From contig JBANSL010000004.1 in the NCBI GenBank assembly GCA_037127255.1, positions 30,718,467 to 30,782,466 on the forward strand: a stretch of DNA of 64,000 bases. The letters are read 5' to 3'. Below the pieces are notes generated by a model. It was not told where the DNA came from. It saw nothing but the letters and a program-made list of their open reading frames with translations, and ran no database searches. The stretch comes from Persicaria tinctoria. Taxonomy: Eukaryota > Streptophyta > Magnoliopsida > Caryophyllales > Polygonaceae. Positions 46,241 to 58,103 of this stretch are shown one piece after another. The position numbers and the translations under genes are program-made. Every line of letters begins with the position of its first letter. Position 1 is the first letter of the stretch.

Positions 46241-46800
46241 CATCAAACAAACCAAAAAATGCACGCGAGTCAACTCTAATGAATCAAATGAATAAGAGTT
46301 AACAACACTAAACCCTATATTCCAATCCTCAATTTGAAATTTGATTGCTCATTATTCAAAACAAAATAACTCTAAATTCAAAACTTCCATCCAATAAAAC
46401 CCCTAAATTCAAACACCTAAACCCTAGATTATAAAAACTGAAGACATAGTAGACATATACCTTCTCTCGCGCGAAAGATCATCAGTCGGTGCTGCCCTTC
46501 ACACCTCACTTGCTCGCCAGCGGCTTCGTCTCCCAGACTATGCAAGCTTCCTCTTCGTTGGAATCGTTGGACAATTATGCGAATTGAGGAGTTTTTGGAA
46601 GGAGGAAATAGTAGACAGTAGAAAGAGACGTATGACGAAGAAGCTGAGGAGAGAAATGAGAAAGGCGTAGAGACAGGCTTCGGTGAAAAGGAAATCAGAG
46701 ATAGTAGCAAATTCGTAATTTTAAAATCTCATAGTTAAGAAGTAAGGACAAAATAGGTAGTCAACTATTTGCCAAAGTCCGCCTTTTATATATATATATA
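46241..46800. other. AT-rich DNA with a GC-rich minus-strand open segment, ending at a (TA)n tract
   Basis: Minus-strand 46710-46457 is open, with a GTATATG donor-like end, and looks like a captured first exon (Ser/Pro-rich N-terminus, then ARE). A (TA)n tract at 46787-46799 borders it. This is the same arrangement as the ends of E1-E3, but no second end was found. Confidence 0.35.
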
Positions 46801-49690
46801 GAAGTCGCTTCCTTCCCCTTTTTTCCTGACTACTCTAATAACCGGGAGTAGTATTAACGGATTATTTGAAATGAGCTAGAGGAATAACTTGGAGGTAAAG
46901 CTTGTTGAGACACGCCCGGGATAATAAAAACAGAAAATAACTCGGGCGTCCCTATATTTTCCGGGTTATTTGATATGTATTGGATTATTCACTTCTACAT
47001 ATAATAGCCCGGACGTCCCTATATTTTCCGGGTTATTTACCAATTTCCTATTAAAAAGAAAAGGTAAAATACATAGTTTTGTTTTTTTATAACGTTAGAA
47101 CCCGAATATTTAATATCCGGCTTCTTATGTAGCGGGTTATAATATGATTTTTGTACTGGTGTCCCATCTTCCATTTCTTGTTTCTCATACCCTAAATAGT
47201 CTCTAAACCCCCTCAAGAAGATATCATCTCAAGAAAACAACCCAAAAATTAGATTCAGACCGTCGTTTCCATCGAAAACGGACGTTTCTGGGTAATCTCG
47301 CCGCCATGACTAGGCCATGTCGTCGCCGCGAGTATGAACCCAGAAGAACAAGTTCATTTTCACCACCGCGAGTCCATGTTTGCCGCCGCGAATAATAATA
47401 TCATCGTCGCGATTTCAGCATCCAAATCCGGCGATGTCTCGGTAAAATCCTTCGTTCTCCTTCGTTTTAGCTCTATTTTCTCCCCCGTTTGTTTCTAATT
47501 GGTCCTCACTTACCCCTCTAGCTCATGAGGTCAATAAAAAATCAGATATAACATCTTTGGAGGCGGATCTGAGCCCATTCCTTTCTTTCTTATTGTTTTT
47601 GGGTATAAATCTTTGTAAAGGTGTTCTTTTAAGCTAGATCTATCTCTCCTTGGCCCTGTCAGAGCAAGATATTGTCGAATCGATGCCAAAGAACTCCCTT
47701 CCTTCAAGATTTCAAGGAGCCTCAAATAGGCTAGGTAATCCCTCTTTCGCTCTCCCCTCCAGTCCTTGTTTGAGGTCTTTTGTGTGTCCATTGGAGTTGT
47801 TTTTGTGTTAATTGGGTTGCGTTTTGAGTTAGAAACGTTTTAAAACAAGTTTGAACGAAAACGGATTTATAACATGCAAGAACAAGCAAAAAAATGAACA
47901 AGGTTGGGTTTGAGTCTCGCCGCGGCGAAACCATGGTCGCCGCGTTGAGGATGAACCCTGATTTCAGAGGTTGAAGATGACCTTTCTCGGCCACCACCGC
48001 AGCTTTCACGGCCGCGAGATCCTTATTTCGCGGCCAGCGAAGGCCATCCTCTCGCGGTGAGAACTTGGGAGCATCTCGCGACTGCGACCGGCCCTCTCGC
48101 GACCGCGAGATGTCTCCTGTGACTTGGCCGAGTCACTCCTTGCCTCCTTTGGGTTCCTTGTTGGTTTTTTTACCGGATTCCTTTCGAATATGTTTTAGAT
48201 GACGGATGATTTCATAAGTGGGATCTTGGGAATATTTTTTTAACATTAAATATTCGAAATGGGATTTTGAAGGAACTTGAACTATTAGGTTTTATGTTGG
48301 AAAACGTATTGAAAGATTTCATTTCATTATCGTGTCTTATGCTTGGAAAACATGTTAAAGAGTGTCATTTAAATTGTCGGGATTCTTTGTCTTGGTTTGA
48401 TTATCGAAGTTGGTTTTTGGGAAATGAGTTTGGAAATGTTGTTGGTGGGATTTATCGATGGTTTTGATTGGAGTTAAACTGGTCAAACGGTCTTGTTAAT
48501 GTGTATCGTGTCGAAAAGGCTTTCAAACGGTTTTACTCTCGCATGGTTTTGGAAAACGTTTTGGGAGCTCGATTTCTGTGTGCATGGTTGTTAGTTCAGT
48601 AGCTTATGGTATTTATATGATTATAGGTGATTGTTTCTTGTTGGGCTCTACTTGCGTTATCTTTTGTTGTTCGTCATTTCCAAGTAAGTATCCTACGAGA
48701 CTTACTCAACAACCTGAACCTCCTGCCTGATGTGTTATATAGTGTGTAGGTGTTGCATATAATAAAGCATGACATTTAGTATCATGTAAGGATTGCACTT
48801 GTGAATGAGCATTTGGCTACTTGGTGTGTTTGAAAACATAACGGCCGTTATATGTGTGTTCTAGAGTCTTTGCTAAGATCAGAGGGTAGCCCGGCCAGCC
48901 TCATCGGGTTTGCCCTGAGTCAGTCGCGTCGATATGAGCATGATATGATAGCCTGTCACCATCGAGCAAGCGATGAGATGATCATGATATGATGAGATGA
49001 TATGTTATGATATGATGATGAGCATGCTATGATGATATGTGCACACATATGAAGAAATGGATACCGTACTGTCTGGGTCCGCTCATGAAAAAGGGGGCGG
49101 ATTAGGAGAGAAGGGATATACCATTTGGCATTGTTTGGGGCCCTTTACAGTTTTTCTGCATATTATTATACATGATGAAAGCATGCTTGTGTGTTTAAAT
49201 CATGTACTGCATTAGACCATCCTTTATTTAGGTATGGGCATGTTATATGGTCTCAATGCAGTCTTTAGGGCCCACATACGTATATTGGGCCTGACTTCGT
49301 GAATAGTTTTAGGTATTTGCTTCTTGCTTGCTCCATGCTTCTATGACGGGATATCTCCTTGGGCAAAACCAAAGAACCGGCCTAACCCGCTAATTTGGCT
49401 ATGTGGTATTTAATTATGCTTATGGTTTTGGTTTTGACCCGGCTCTGTCGTGGCACGTTGTATCTTATTTTCGTTTTCCGTTCTGCTTCCTTAAATGAAT
49501 TTCCAAGACTTAGTCATTAGGACAGGTTAAGGGTACCCAATGGCCCTATGATGGTTTTGGGGTTCGAAATCCCTGTTTTCATACTAATGTTTAAAGAGGT
49601 TTGAAACCTCGACCCGTACCTGGATTGCAAGATCCAAACGAAGTATCCAATCTTCGAAACGTAACCTGGGTATTTATAGTTGGGCCGTTA
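46801..49690. other. Long non-coding stretch, probably a large LTR or retroelement leader
   Basis: A 66-bp tandem pair (CGTCCCTATATTTTCCGGGT at 46948 and 47014) is followed by a GCCGCCGCGA-rich zone (47280-47420 and 47910-48110), a TGATATGATGATGAG low-complexity zone (48930-49040), and a GGGCCGTTACA edge near 49680-49691 that looks like an LTR 3' end. No gag or pol frame is present. I could not find the 5' edge. Confidence 0.4.
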
Positions 49691-49809
49691 CAGTAACCCA
49701 CACCCGTGAGCCATCGTGTAATTGTATGCATGGCTCAGATAAGTTAATTCTGCTTCACTTGGTCGGGGCGATCTCTCTAAGGGAGGGTATATGGTTTAAT
49801 CGATACCAT

Positions 49810-50534
49810 TAGGGTTGTTCATCGGCTCAAAACCGATCCGAACCGGGCCACACCGAACCGAAAACCGAAATTCCAAAAAATGAAAACCGAAAACCGAACC
49901 TAAACTAATAGGTTTGGTTCGGTTTTTTTACCGGTTTGGCTTAGGTTAGGTTCGGTTATAACCTAAGTGAACTGAACCCAATTCTATGTCTTATAATTAA
50001 AGGAAATATAGCAAGTTTATTATCGCTGAATAAAATCTAACGTTTATTGTTATTATTATTATTTTTTTTTTATAATTATTATAATAATAATAATAAAAAC
50101 AGATTACAAGAAATTAGTGGGCAACCGCACGACCAGGCATAAAGTCAGAAATCCCAGACTGAGTCAATGGAGAGGATCCCGTCAGATCGACACACACTTG
50201 TTTCAAAATAAAATTCCCACAAAAGTCCTTAATTTTACTACTACATGCGGTGGGTTCACATAGTCACATACTTACATTTATATAGACAACAGTACCAATT
50301 AAAGAGAGTTTGTGACTTTATATGATTAGTGGAGATCTTCTAAACACTGATGAATATTACAAATTTTGGTTTTTTCGGTTTTAACCGAACCGAGTCCAAA
50401 CCGAACCTAAAACCGAAAATGAAAATTCCTTGAACCGAAAACCTAAACCGAAACATCTCGATTCGGTTAGGTTCCGGTTATTTCGGTTCGGTTCGGCCCC
50501 AAAATTCGGTTCAAACCGAATTTGAACAGCCCTA
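49810..50534. mobile_element. hAT-like element of the AACCGA-word type, 725 bp
   Basis: Inverted ends TAGGGTTGTTCA / TGAACAGCCCTA (one mismatch) are flanked by GATACCAT at 49802-49809 and 50535-50542. Both ends consist of AACCGAAAACCGAA-type words, with a TAA/AAT microsatellite inside. No transposase. Confidence 0.92.
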
Positions 50535-50542
50535 GATACCAT

Positions 50543-51655
50543 TAGATCGGCTCATGTAATATCGTGTGGCGGAGTTTCCGAGGCACACTTCTCAGGTAAG
50601 CCCAATCGATAGGTCAATTGTAGAGATGCACTTTGTCCTCCCTGGATCCTAGTAAAATGGAATGTTTCCGGAGGGGAATCCCTATACACCAACAAATGTA
50701 TGGGCTTCAGTTGTTGTGTATCGAGTGTCAAATCACGGGGATTATGTGTATCGATTGTAATTTCAAACTGATTAAACTAAGCCAAGAGAATCAAGGATAA
50801 ATATTTATGTGGGCGGAAAATAACTAAATAATAAGAAACAACTATACAGAAAGTGGTATTAAAACACAGTAGATACGATGCAAATCTAGGATGAAGGATT
50901 ACCACAACAACGCGTTAGTAGATTAACACCGATATTCGTGTTACATTTCCAGAGTTTATTGAAGGTAAATATTTAATGGAATTATTATCTCCTTTCGAAC
51001 TCAAGTAATTGTGCCTAAATTGGTTATCAATCTCCTTTTGGTCTCAAGTAACCAATTTAAAGCCTTTAGGCTCTTAGAACCTAAACTTCAATTATATCAA
51101 TATCCGTTTTTGTGCTCAATCAAATACAATCTCAACCTTGAGTTTCTACGATAGCTATTAATCAACAAGGCATTCTATAAACTTTCACAATAATAAATTT
51201 TCAGGTTCAAACGTAAGATTCCAATAGTAAGCTATTGTCTTTCGGCCTCAAACCTTATCTAATTTCTCTATTGGTATTATCTCATTTTGGTGTCAAATTC
51301 TAACAACACTCTAATCAAATATGAAATCAATTAGATTAAGTACATTAGGATTGAATCTAACAAATGAACAAAAACAAATATCAATATCAACGCTATAAAA
51401 TAATCGTAGGGTTCACCTAAATCCTCAACACAGAAATCAACTAAACATAATATAATAAACGATGAAATAAATTATAGACAAAAATAAATCAAATTTTAGA
51501 AAGTATGCAAACCAAAATCTTCATCCTCGATCCATTAGAGTGTAAAGAATTAAGAAAAACAAAACCTAAAAGTAATCTAAGCCAAAGCGACCGAAACCCT
51601 TGCCGCCAGGTCCGAACTAAAATTCCCTTAGCCTTTCGCATATGTGGGTGTATAT
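50543..51655. other. Unassigned AT-rich DNA
   Basis: Looks like non-coding retroelement leader or LTR sequence, with recurring CTCAAGTAA.TTG and TTCGGCCTCAAA phrases, but has no frame, no primer site and no inverted ends. Confidence 0.4.
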
Positions 51656-52274
51656 TAGACCTATCAATCGGGTCATTCGAGACGGTTTTGGACTCCGGTC
51701 ATTTGGGTCCCGAGTAAATCGAGTTTTGGATCAATCGGGTTATAGGTCGTTCTGGGTCGAGCCAAATCGGGTTTTTTCCCAGGTTCGGGTTGACCCACCG
51801 GGTAAAACAAATCAAATTTTTTTTAAAAAATTTAAATATATTAAAATAATAATATTATCAAAATTAAATTGTAATATAAATACATCATTAAACTAAAAAT
51901 AATATTATAATTAAATTTACAAATATTATAATAATAATAATAATTTATTAATATTTTAAGCATAAAAAATAAATTTATACAAATAATTGTTTTAAACATA
52001 CTATAATTATAAAATATAGACATTATTTAACTTATTAGTGACCTTAACGTGCACAATTGACTTATGAATATGTGTGGGTCAATTTGGTGCATGTGTGACA
52101 TCTACATGGTGTTGACTCACTTAGTCGATTTTGAACCAATGGGTCATCGGGTCTTGACCCTAAAAGTCACAGATCAGTCGGGTTTGGGTTGATTTCAAGC
52201 CCCGGGTCTAAAACAAACGGTTTAAACTTCCAATTTTACCGAGCGTACGGGTCGGGTCATGTTGTGACGGTCCT
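51656..52274. mobile_element. hAT-like element of the GGGTC-word type, 619 bp
   Basis: The left end TAGACCTATCAATCGGGTC and the reverse complement of the right end AGGACCGTCACAACATGACC are related imperfect inverted repeats. Flanks GTGTATAT (51648-51655) and GTGTGTGT (52275-52282) match at 6 of 8 positions. Ends contain GGGTC and CGGGTT words around an AT-rich centre. Its ends differ from the TAGGGGTG group. Confidence 0.6.
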
Positions 52275-52282
52275 GTGTGTGT

Positions 52283-52995
52283 GAAAAGAATATATCATAT
52301 GTACACATCCCTTATGGTGTATCATGTTAATAAATCTGGAGCATTGAATTAAGAAGATCAACATATGAGATTAAAAGTAACTTCTGATTATTCAGTGGTA
52401 TTGAGAGATTATTCGTTAGACTGAAATGATTTAGTGATATTGGAGATTATTCTTTAGAATAAAATTTATATTTTTACACTCTTTGTATAGACGAAAAATT
52501 ATATGATTATAGATGAATAATCATTTGAAAACAGACGAATAATCGTGAACAAATAGATAAATAATTTTTGTGTGCACGATAAGGCCCGTGTACACCATAA
52601 AGGTTGTGTACACCGAAACCAACCTCTATAAATAAAATTATTTAAATTATAAATTTAGACCTCAAAATTAAAAATTAAAAGTCATCCCAATTGTAATTTC
52701 AACCCGTCATATAACTTCCAAATGTAGCACTTTCCACACTTGACTAATTGGCTACTCAAATCTGATCCAATCATATTCGTCGCTCCATACTAACTCTCAA
52801 ATTTCTACAATATTAGCCTCAAAATGTTTGAAATAAATTTAAAAAAAATAGTGTAGACTCGGAAAATGCAAAATAAAAGAAATAAAGTATAAAATATGAT
52901 AAATATGCATGAAAATGACCTAAACCAATATGCAAATGCAACCCTAAAATTAGTCTAATATAGATGTTATCACAATCTTCATCGATGCCTTGCCA
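52283..52995. other. Unassigned DNA with GAATAAT words and inverted GTACAC phrases
   Basis: Five GAATAAT/ATTATTC words lie at 52395-52560. GTACACATCCCTTATGGTG at 52301 and the inverse-like GTGTACACCATAAAGG at 52589 suggest the two ends of a small TIR element, but its outer edges are unclear. Confidence 0.35.
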
Positions 52996-52999
52996 ACAT

Positions 53000-53960
53000 C
53001 GTATTGTTAAATAGCCCCGGCCAACTCTCAGAACTCAAACCCCCCTTTATCCTTGGCCCTGCACATCCTTTTCCAACTCATCCAATGCACTTTCCATATG
53101 CCCTTCTCATCTCTCCACTAAAAATTACATACGAGTTGCTCAATCTCTTCACACAACCAGCTCGGAAGCTTAAAACACAATATAGCATATGTGGGTATGG
53201 CCCGAGAAACTGATTTGATCAAGACCTCCTTACCCGCTCTTGAAAGACACTTCTTCCACCCCTTCAATTTTTTCCACATTCGTTCCTATATCTACCGGAA
53301 GATAGCTTTCTTTGACCGGTCGTCCCACTATCATTGGAGTCCGAGATATCATTCATTCTTCTCCACCTCCCTTATCCCTACTATCCATGCAATCTCATTC
53401 CTACAAGTTTCATCAACATTCTTCCTAATGAAAGCTTTGAAAAACTCGTCTGTTGACCTGAACCTGTTTCCTTAGGTATGGAGGATTTTCACAGTCTCAT
53501 CACTCTATTGACATGTGGCTCACAAAAACAGAACACAATCGTCGAAAAAAAAAATATTGTTTCTAATGATCCCCTCCTTGCCTTTCACTCTCTCGCAACA
53601 ACCCAGACAACCCTTCGGCACATAACAACAAAAGAAATGGCGACAACGGATCCCCCCCTGTTGCAACCCTCTAGACGGTGTAAATGCTTGTGATAGTGAC
53701 CTTTCCACCAACACCAAAAAAGTCGTCGTCGTAACACATTTCATCACTAAAGCCACATATTCCTTCACAAAACCTTGTTGTCTCATACTAAGTTTCATAA
53801 AGGACCACTCAACTCTATCGTAGGTTTTTCCAAAATCATGAAGCAACAGGTGGAACAAGATTATGAAGCAACCAACAAGCACGAAGAAGACAGAGGTGAT
53901 ATATGCTTCGGAGAAACTGAGAAAATGATGAATATTAATATGAACAGAGTGGTTTATCGG
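53000..53960 (-). pseudogene. LINE reverse transcriptase relic
   Basis: Minus-strand 53860-53520 encodes FGKTYDRVEWSFMKLSMRQQ then GFVKEYVALVMKCVTTTTFL and FTPSRGLQQGGIR, the middle reverse transcriptase motifs, and 53490-53010 gives decayed downstream LINE sequence (RMWKKLKGW, KRLSRAGKEVLIKSV-like, AIPTYAM-like pieces) in changing frames. It lacks the catalytic DD box and the 3' part. Confidence 0.75.
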
Positions 53961-53994
53961 GACAGATATGTGACGACTTCGGGTATCATTAGAA

Positions 53995-54990
53995 ACAATG
54001 CATGCGAATGACAATGAGGTTCTGGAATGAACCTTGGATCTTGTACGATCCTAATGACGGAACTATGGGTAGTATTGCAAGTAGGGATGACAATGGGGCG
54101 AGGACTCTCCGATCCCCGCAGGGAATCCCCGGTTCGGGGACGGGCATGGAGAAATTAAATGGGGACGGGGACGGGCATGAGGGCCAAAGTGATTCCCCGC
54201 GTGGGGACGGGGATGGGGATGGGGATAGTAGTCCCCATCCCGATTCCCGCCCCGCCATCATTGGGGATCCCCGCGGGTATCCCTCGATTGAGAGGATAAA
54301 ATTCCCGTTTTTATTTAGATTTTACCTAATTTTAAATAATTTTGCTTTTATTTTTAAACTTTTACCTTATAATTTACATTTATGAGATTTTATATATAAT
54401 TTTTATGTCATATTTTTTTACATAACTTTAATAATATCTTCTAGTTTTCTATTAAATGATGGGAACCATGAGTTTTTAAATGGGGAACCCAACGTGGAAA
54501 CCCGCTGGGAATGCAAACGGGGAAAATTAAGTGGGGACGGGGATTCCCCGATGGGGACGGGGACCTGGCGGGGATGGGGACGGGGGACATTTTTTATCCC
54601 CGAACGGGAACGGGGACGGGGACGGGGAGGGTACTCCCCCGCCCCGAATCCGCCCTGCTGCCATCCCTAGTTGCAAGGGCTAAGACTAGCCTGTGATGGT
54701 GGTTATAGGAGTGTGATGCTAGAAACGGACTAACAACTTGTAATTAATCTCTTAGGCAAACTATAAGTGCGATGCCATCCGCTTGCCAGCCTAGTCACTA
54801 AGTGTCATGGCTTAATTAGAATAGACTGGTTAATATATCGAGTTTCAACACGTGTATCGTGAGGCGAACTGCGTTGCAGATCACCTTAATAGCTTAGCTT
54901 TTGGTTATAACGTTGCTCTTATTGTATTTCTTGACCCTCCCGATAGTGCTTTAGTTTTTCTGCAAAAAGGATGTTAGGGCTCGAGCTATC
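53995..54990 (+). pseudogene. LINE relic split by a hAT-like insertion
   Basis: The left piece (53995-54081) encodes RFWNEPWILYDPNDG, the region before zf-RVT. The right piece (54670-54990) encodes the RNase H-like end: GYRSVMLETD, a stop, QLVINLL, then HVYREANCVADHLNSLAF and FLDPPDSALVFL. The hAT-like element 54082-54669 separates them. The zf-RVT part is missing, so a deletion is also needed to explain the relic. Confidence 0.75.
54082..54669. mobile_element. hAT-like element of the GGGGACGGGGA-word type, 588 bp
   Basis: Ends TAGGGATGACAATGGGGCG and the inverse CGCCCTGCTGCCATCCCTA are inverted repeats with a few mismatches. Flanks ATTGCAAG (54074-54081) and GTTGCAAG (54670-54677) match at 7 of 8 positions. 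Both ends are packed with GGGGACGGGGAT words around a short AT-rich centre. Confidence 0.88.
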
Positions 54991-55030
54991 CTGGCATAGA
55001 TTTGATTACTTAGTCCATTTATTAATTTTA

Positions 55031-55680
55031 GGGAAATTTACAGAAAGCACCCCTTTAAATATGTGTGTTTTCACTTAACCACCCCTTAATTTCAAAATCA
55101 CAGAAGACCACCCTTTAAATGGTATTTGTTTACAACTCACCACCATTTCATATATTTTTGTTCATTTATCATTAAATATATTTTATTTTAATATTTTTAA
55201 ACTCAAATTTGATTATAAATATATTCAAAAGTTGAATTTAAGAACTCGATTATATTTTAGGGATTATTTTATTTATTTTAAATAATAATAATAAATATAG
55301 CCTAGAATTATTTTATTAATATATGTTTGAAAATGTTTAGAAATTTTTTTAAATTATTCTTATTTATTTATATTTTAAATATTTTAAAAATGTTATAATT
55401 TGTCTATAGTTGAATTTTTTTTTTCAATAATTATCTTTATTAAAAAAATTGAAAAAAATAATCGAACCCTTAAATTCAAAATTTGAATATATTTACAATC
55501 AAATTTGAGTTTAAAAATATTAAAATATAAAATATTTAATAATAAATTAACGAAAATAGATGAATTGATGGTGAGTTGTAAACAAATATCATTGAAATGG
55601 TGGTTTCTTATAATTTTGAATTTAATGAATGGTTAAGTGAAAACATCCGTATTTAAAGGGTGATTTTCTGTAAATTTTCC
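55031..55680. mobile_element. Mutator-like foldback MITE, 650 bp
   Basis: A perfect 9-bp duplication TTAATTTTA flanks it (55022-55030 and 55681-55689). The ends GGGAAATTTACAGAAA and GGAAAATTTACAGAAA (reverse complement) are inverted, and similarity continues through almost the whole element, so each arm is about 300 bp. The transcript would form one long imperfect hairpin. No coding content. Confidence 0.92.
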
Positions 55681-55789
55681 TTAATTTTAATAGAGTGAGG
55701 CTAAAGACAAAATGATAATTAAAACGACTATTGGCAAGATAAATTCCACTAAATTATTCAATAAGTCCTTTTTTATTTTGAAACGTCTC

Positions 55790-56099
55790 CAATTCTCTCC
55801 ATCAGCCGCTCATCCGCCTCATCATACTCCTCTTCTTCTTCGACGCCCTCCGTAGCAACATCCACTCACCATCACAAATGGGTCAACGCTGACCCAGCTT
55901 TAGCGGCAGAGGCCAAGCAAGGCAAGGGAGCGGTGGCGGCACCACCTGCCAACGAGAGTACCTCCTAAAGGAAACCACTAAACTCTTACTCCGAAGCATC
56001 GCGGTTCATCTTCGGGTCCTCCATCGACGTCAATAACGGTGGATGTGTTGCCGACGGCGAAAGATCAGAAATCTCGTCCACATAAAACACCCTATCCAT
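55790..56099 (-). pseudogene. Group C (CPRF2/Opaque2-like) bZIP gene, first-exon pseudogene
   Basis: From ATG at 56099 the minus strand encodes MDRVFYVDEISDL, then KMNRDASE, a stop, EFSGFL, a stop, E. This matches the conserved N-terminus of CPRF2-type bZIP factors (MxRVFSVDxISD, then MNRSxSEWxFQxFLQE), with stops exactly at the Trp and the Gln codons. Later sequence is Ala-rich and then lost. The basic region and zipper are absent. A CT/GA microsatellite (56118-56168) lies upstream, as in many plant 5' leaders. Confidence 0.7.
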
Positions 56100-56117
56100 T
56101 TCTCTCCTCCTCCTTCG

Positions 56118-56168
<51 letters not shown>
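56118..56168. repeat. (CT)n microsatellite
   Basis: About 50 bp of nearly pure CT repeat, upstream of the bZIP pseudogene start. Confidence 0.95.
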
Positions 56169-56171
<3 letters not shown>

Positions 56172-56455
56172 GCCGTGTGCAGAGGATTTGAGAAAGAGGT
56201 CGATTACAAGAATCTTGCCGACGTTGTAGGCGACAAAGCCGAAGCCGGGGATGCTGAAAGGTTCGGGCGGGAGAAGGGGAGGGATGGTGGCGAAGACATC
56301 GAAGTAGTTGTCGGTTAGGATTTTGAATTGGAAGTTGATGCTATGGATGTTGATGAGGGAGTCCGAGAGGAGGAGCCTCGAGCCGCGGAAGGGGTACGAT
56401 ACGCAGATGTAGTAGTTGCGAGATGAATCGGGCAGGGTTTTGACCAAATCGGCTG
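56169..56455 (-). other. Open segment of unknown function upstream of the bZIP relic
   Basis: Minus-strand frame encodes SRNYYICVSYPFRGSRLLLS then NIHSINFQFKILTDNYFDVF and PGFGFVAYNVGKILVIDLFL. The composition is balanced and protein-like, unlike the repeat-driven frames elsewhere, but I recognise no family and no splice sites or start were fixed. It may be a captured or pseudogenised exon. The downstream end is a TAG-type stop close to the CT repeat. Confidence 0.35.
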
Positions 56456-56549
56456 GGATTTTATGGACTATGTGTTGGTTAGGGTTTTGGATTTTTCAAT
56501 TCACTCCTACAATGAAAAGGACCAATGTGTAATTTAACTTGTCAATAAT

Positions 56550-57640
56550 TCTTTTTTCATCTTGTCAGCCGTACTTATGATTTTAATAATAGCGGTCCCA
56601 CTCCCAGTCTCAAATTTTATGGATAGATTATACTGGTGGCCAGACCGAGAGGGCTGGTTCACTACGTCAAGCGCATATAAATTGGTCTCTGCCGAATCTT
56701 CAATTCCCTTAGACAATAACTCCTGGATCTGGCATCTCGACATCCCACCTAAGATAAAAAATTTCCTATGGAAAGTCTGTCAAAACGGCCTTCCCACGAC
56801 TGCTAGACTAGCCCAGCGAGGGGTCCCTATCCCTAATACATGTCACCTTTGTAACGACCCAATGGAAGATGATGTGCATCTACTATTCGAATGTCAATAT
56901 TCGAGGTCTCTCGCTCTTTTCCCGAGCCACATAAACTCTGCAATAGTCAGCCAAATCACACTATCAAGAGATATAAGCCCAATCATGTCATTCATTGGGT
57001 ATAGCCTACCAAAGGCTGCTCTTGGTAAACTTGCTTTCGCTTGGTGGACGACGTGGTATATTCGAAACCAACATGTGTTTAGACAGGCACTAATCCCTCC
57101 GAGGGACGCCGCATTGAAGCTTATTAATACACACGAGAAAAATTGGAGTAAAACTCACCAATATGACAGTACACTAGATGATAACACCACCCCTCTTTCA
57201 CGAAGCGAAAGGCAACCCGTAAAGAGAAACAAAACCCGTCATATCAAGTGGCGCAAACCACCAAAAGGCACATTCAAACTCAACTTTGACGGTTCGTCTC
57301 TGGATGATAACCGTAGTATCGCTGGGGTGGTTATCAGGGACTGTCATGGACATCCAATACACATAGGCTATAAACAATTGGGTATTAAAACCGCGCTTCA
57401 AGCGGAACCACTAGCACTCAAACTTGGGGTACAAATGGTCTTACAACTTCATATTGAGAAAATCCAAATTGAATGAGATTCCAGCAAGTGGATAAGGTTG
57501 CACACCTTAGCCACTTTGCCAGGGGTATTGATATTTGCAACAATTCCGGTCTTACAGACCTCATCCGCAAGGATGCTCTCGAGTAGAGCGTGTTCACCCG
57601 AATTTTTTCCTAATAAAAATAATAATAATAATAATAACGG
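56550..57640 (+). mobile_element. LINE, 5'-truncated, with zf-RVT and RNase H-like frame
   Basis: Frame 56562-57476 is open for 304 codons: YWWPDREGWFTTSSAYKLV, WIWHLDIPPKIKNFLWKVCQ, C-x2-C (CHLCNDPMEDDVHLLFEC), AWWTTWYIRNQHVF, then KLNFDGSSLDDNRSIAGVVI and LQAEPLALKLGV. A TGA at 57474 ends it before the last RNase H motif. An (AAT)n tail at 57616-57640 follows. It matches the family of the LINE at 1-2470. The 5' end (reverse transcriptase and endonuclease) is missing, as usual for LINE insertions. Confidence 0.88.
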
Positions 57641-58008
57641 AGAGCTCCAACTCTCATTTAAACCAAAAAATAAAACATAAAAAACCATAACTTTATTACT
57701 GAATCCCACAATGATCCGGCCGTATGATCTAAACCGATAGTGATTCATAATTTCATATCATATCCTAAACTAAACTTGAAGTTGAACCCGAACCCACCTC
57801 TAGTAGGATGTTAACGGGGAACTCATGGATTGTAATGTTGACCAAGTCAAACGTCACGCCATATGGGATGATGCAAAGAGTTTACTAACTAACACGTCAA
57901 CTATTGTTTTTTTCTGAAAAGAAAAAAAAAGGGCCTCCCAAAAAAAAAAAAAAATAAAAAATAAAAAATAAAAAATAAAAATAAAAATAGAACCGCCATA
58001 GAAAGCGC
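57641..58008. other. Upstream region of the small acidic-protein gene
   Basis: A poly-A/AAAAAT-rich tract (57905-57990) lies just upstream of the TATA box. No gene. Confidence 0.5.
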
Positions 58009-58016
58009 TATAAATA
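58009..58016 (+). promoter_or_regulatory. TATA box (TATAAATA)
   Basis: TATAAATA lies 88 bp before the first ATG at 58104, so transcription would begin near 58040 with a leader of about 60 nt. No upstream ATG lies between. Confidence 0.65.
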
Positions 58017-58103
58017 CCCCCGAAAAAACCCTCCGGGTTAAGACTTTCTTGACACCTTCCACGCATCAACCATCGAATTCCAAACGACCCTCTCAACACG
58101 CCA

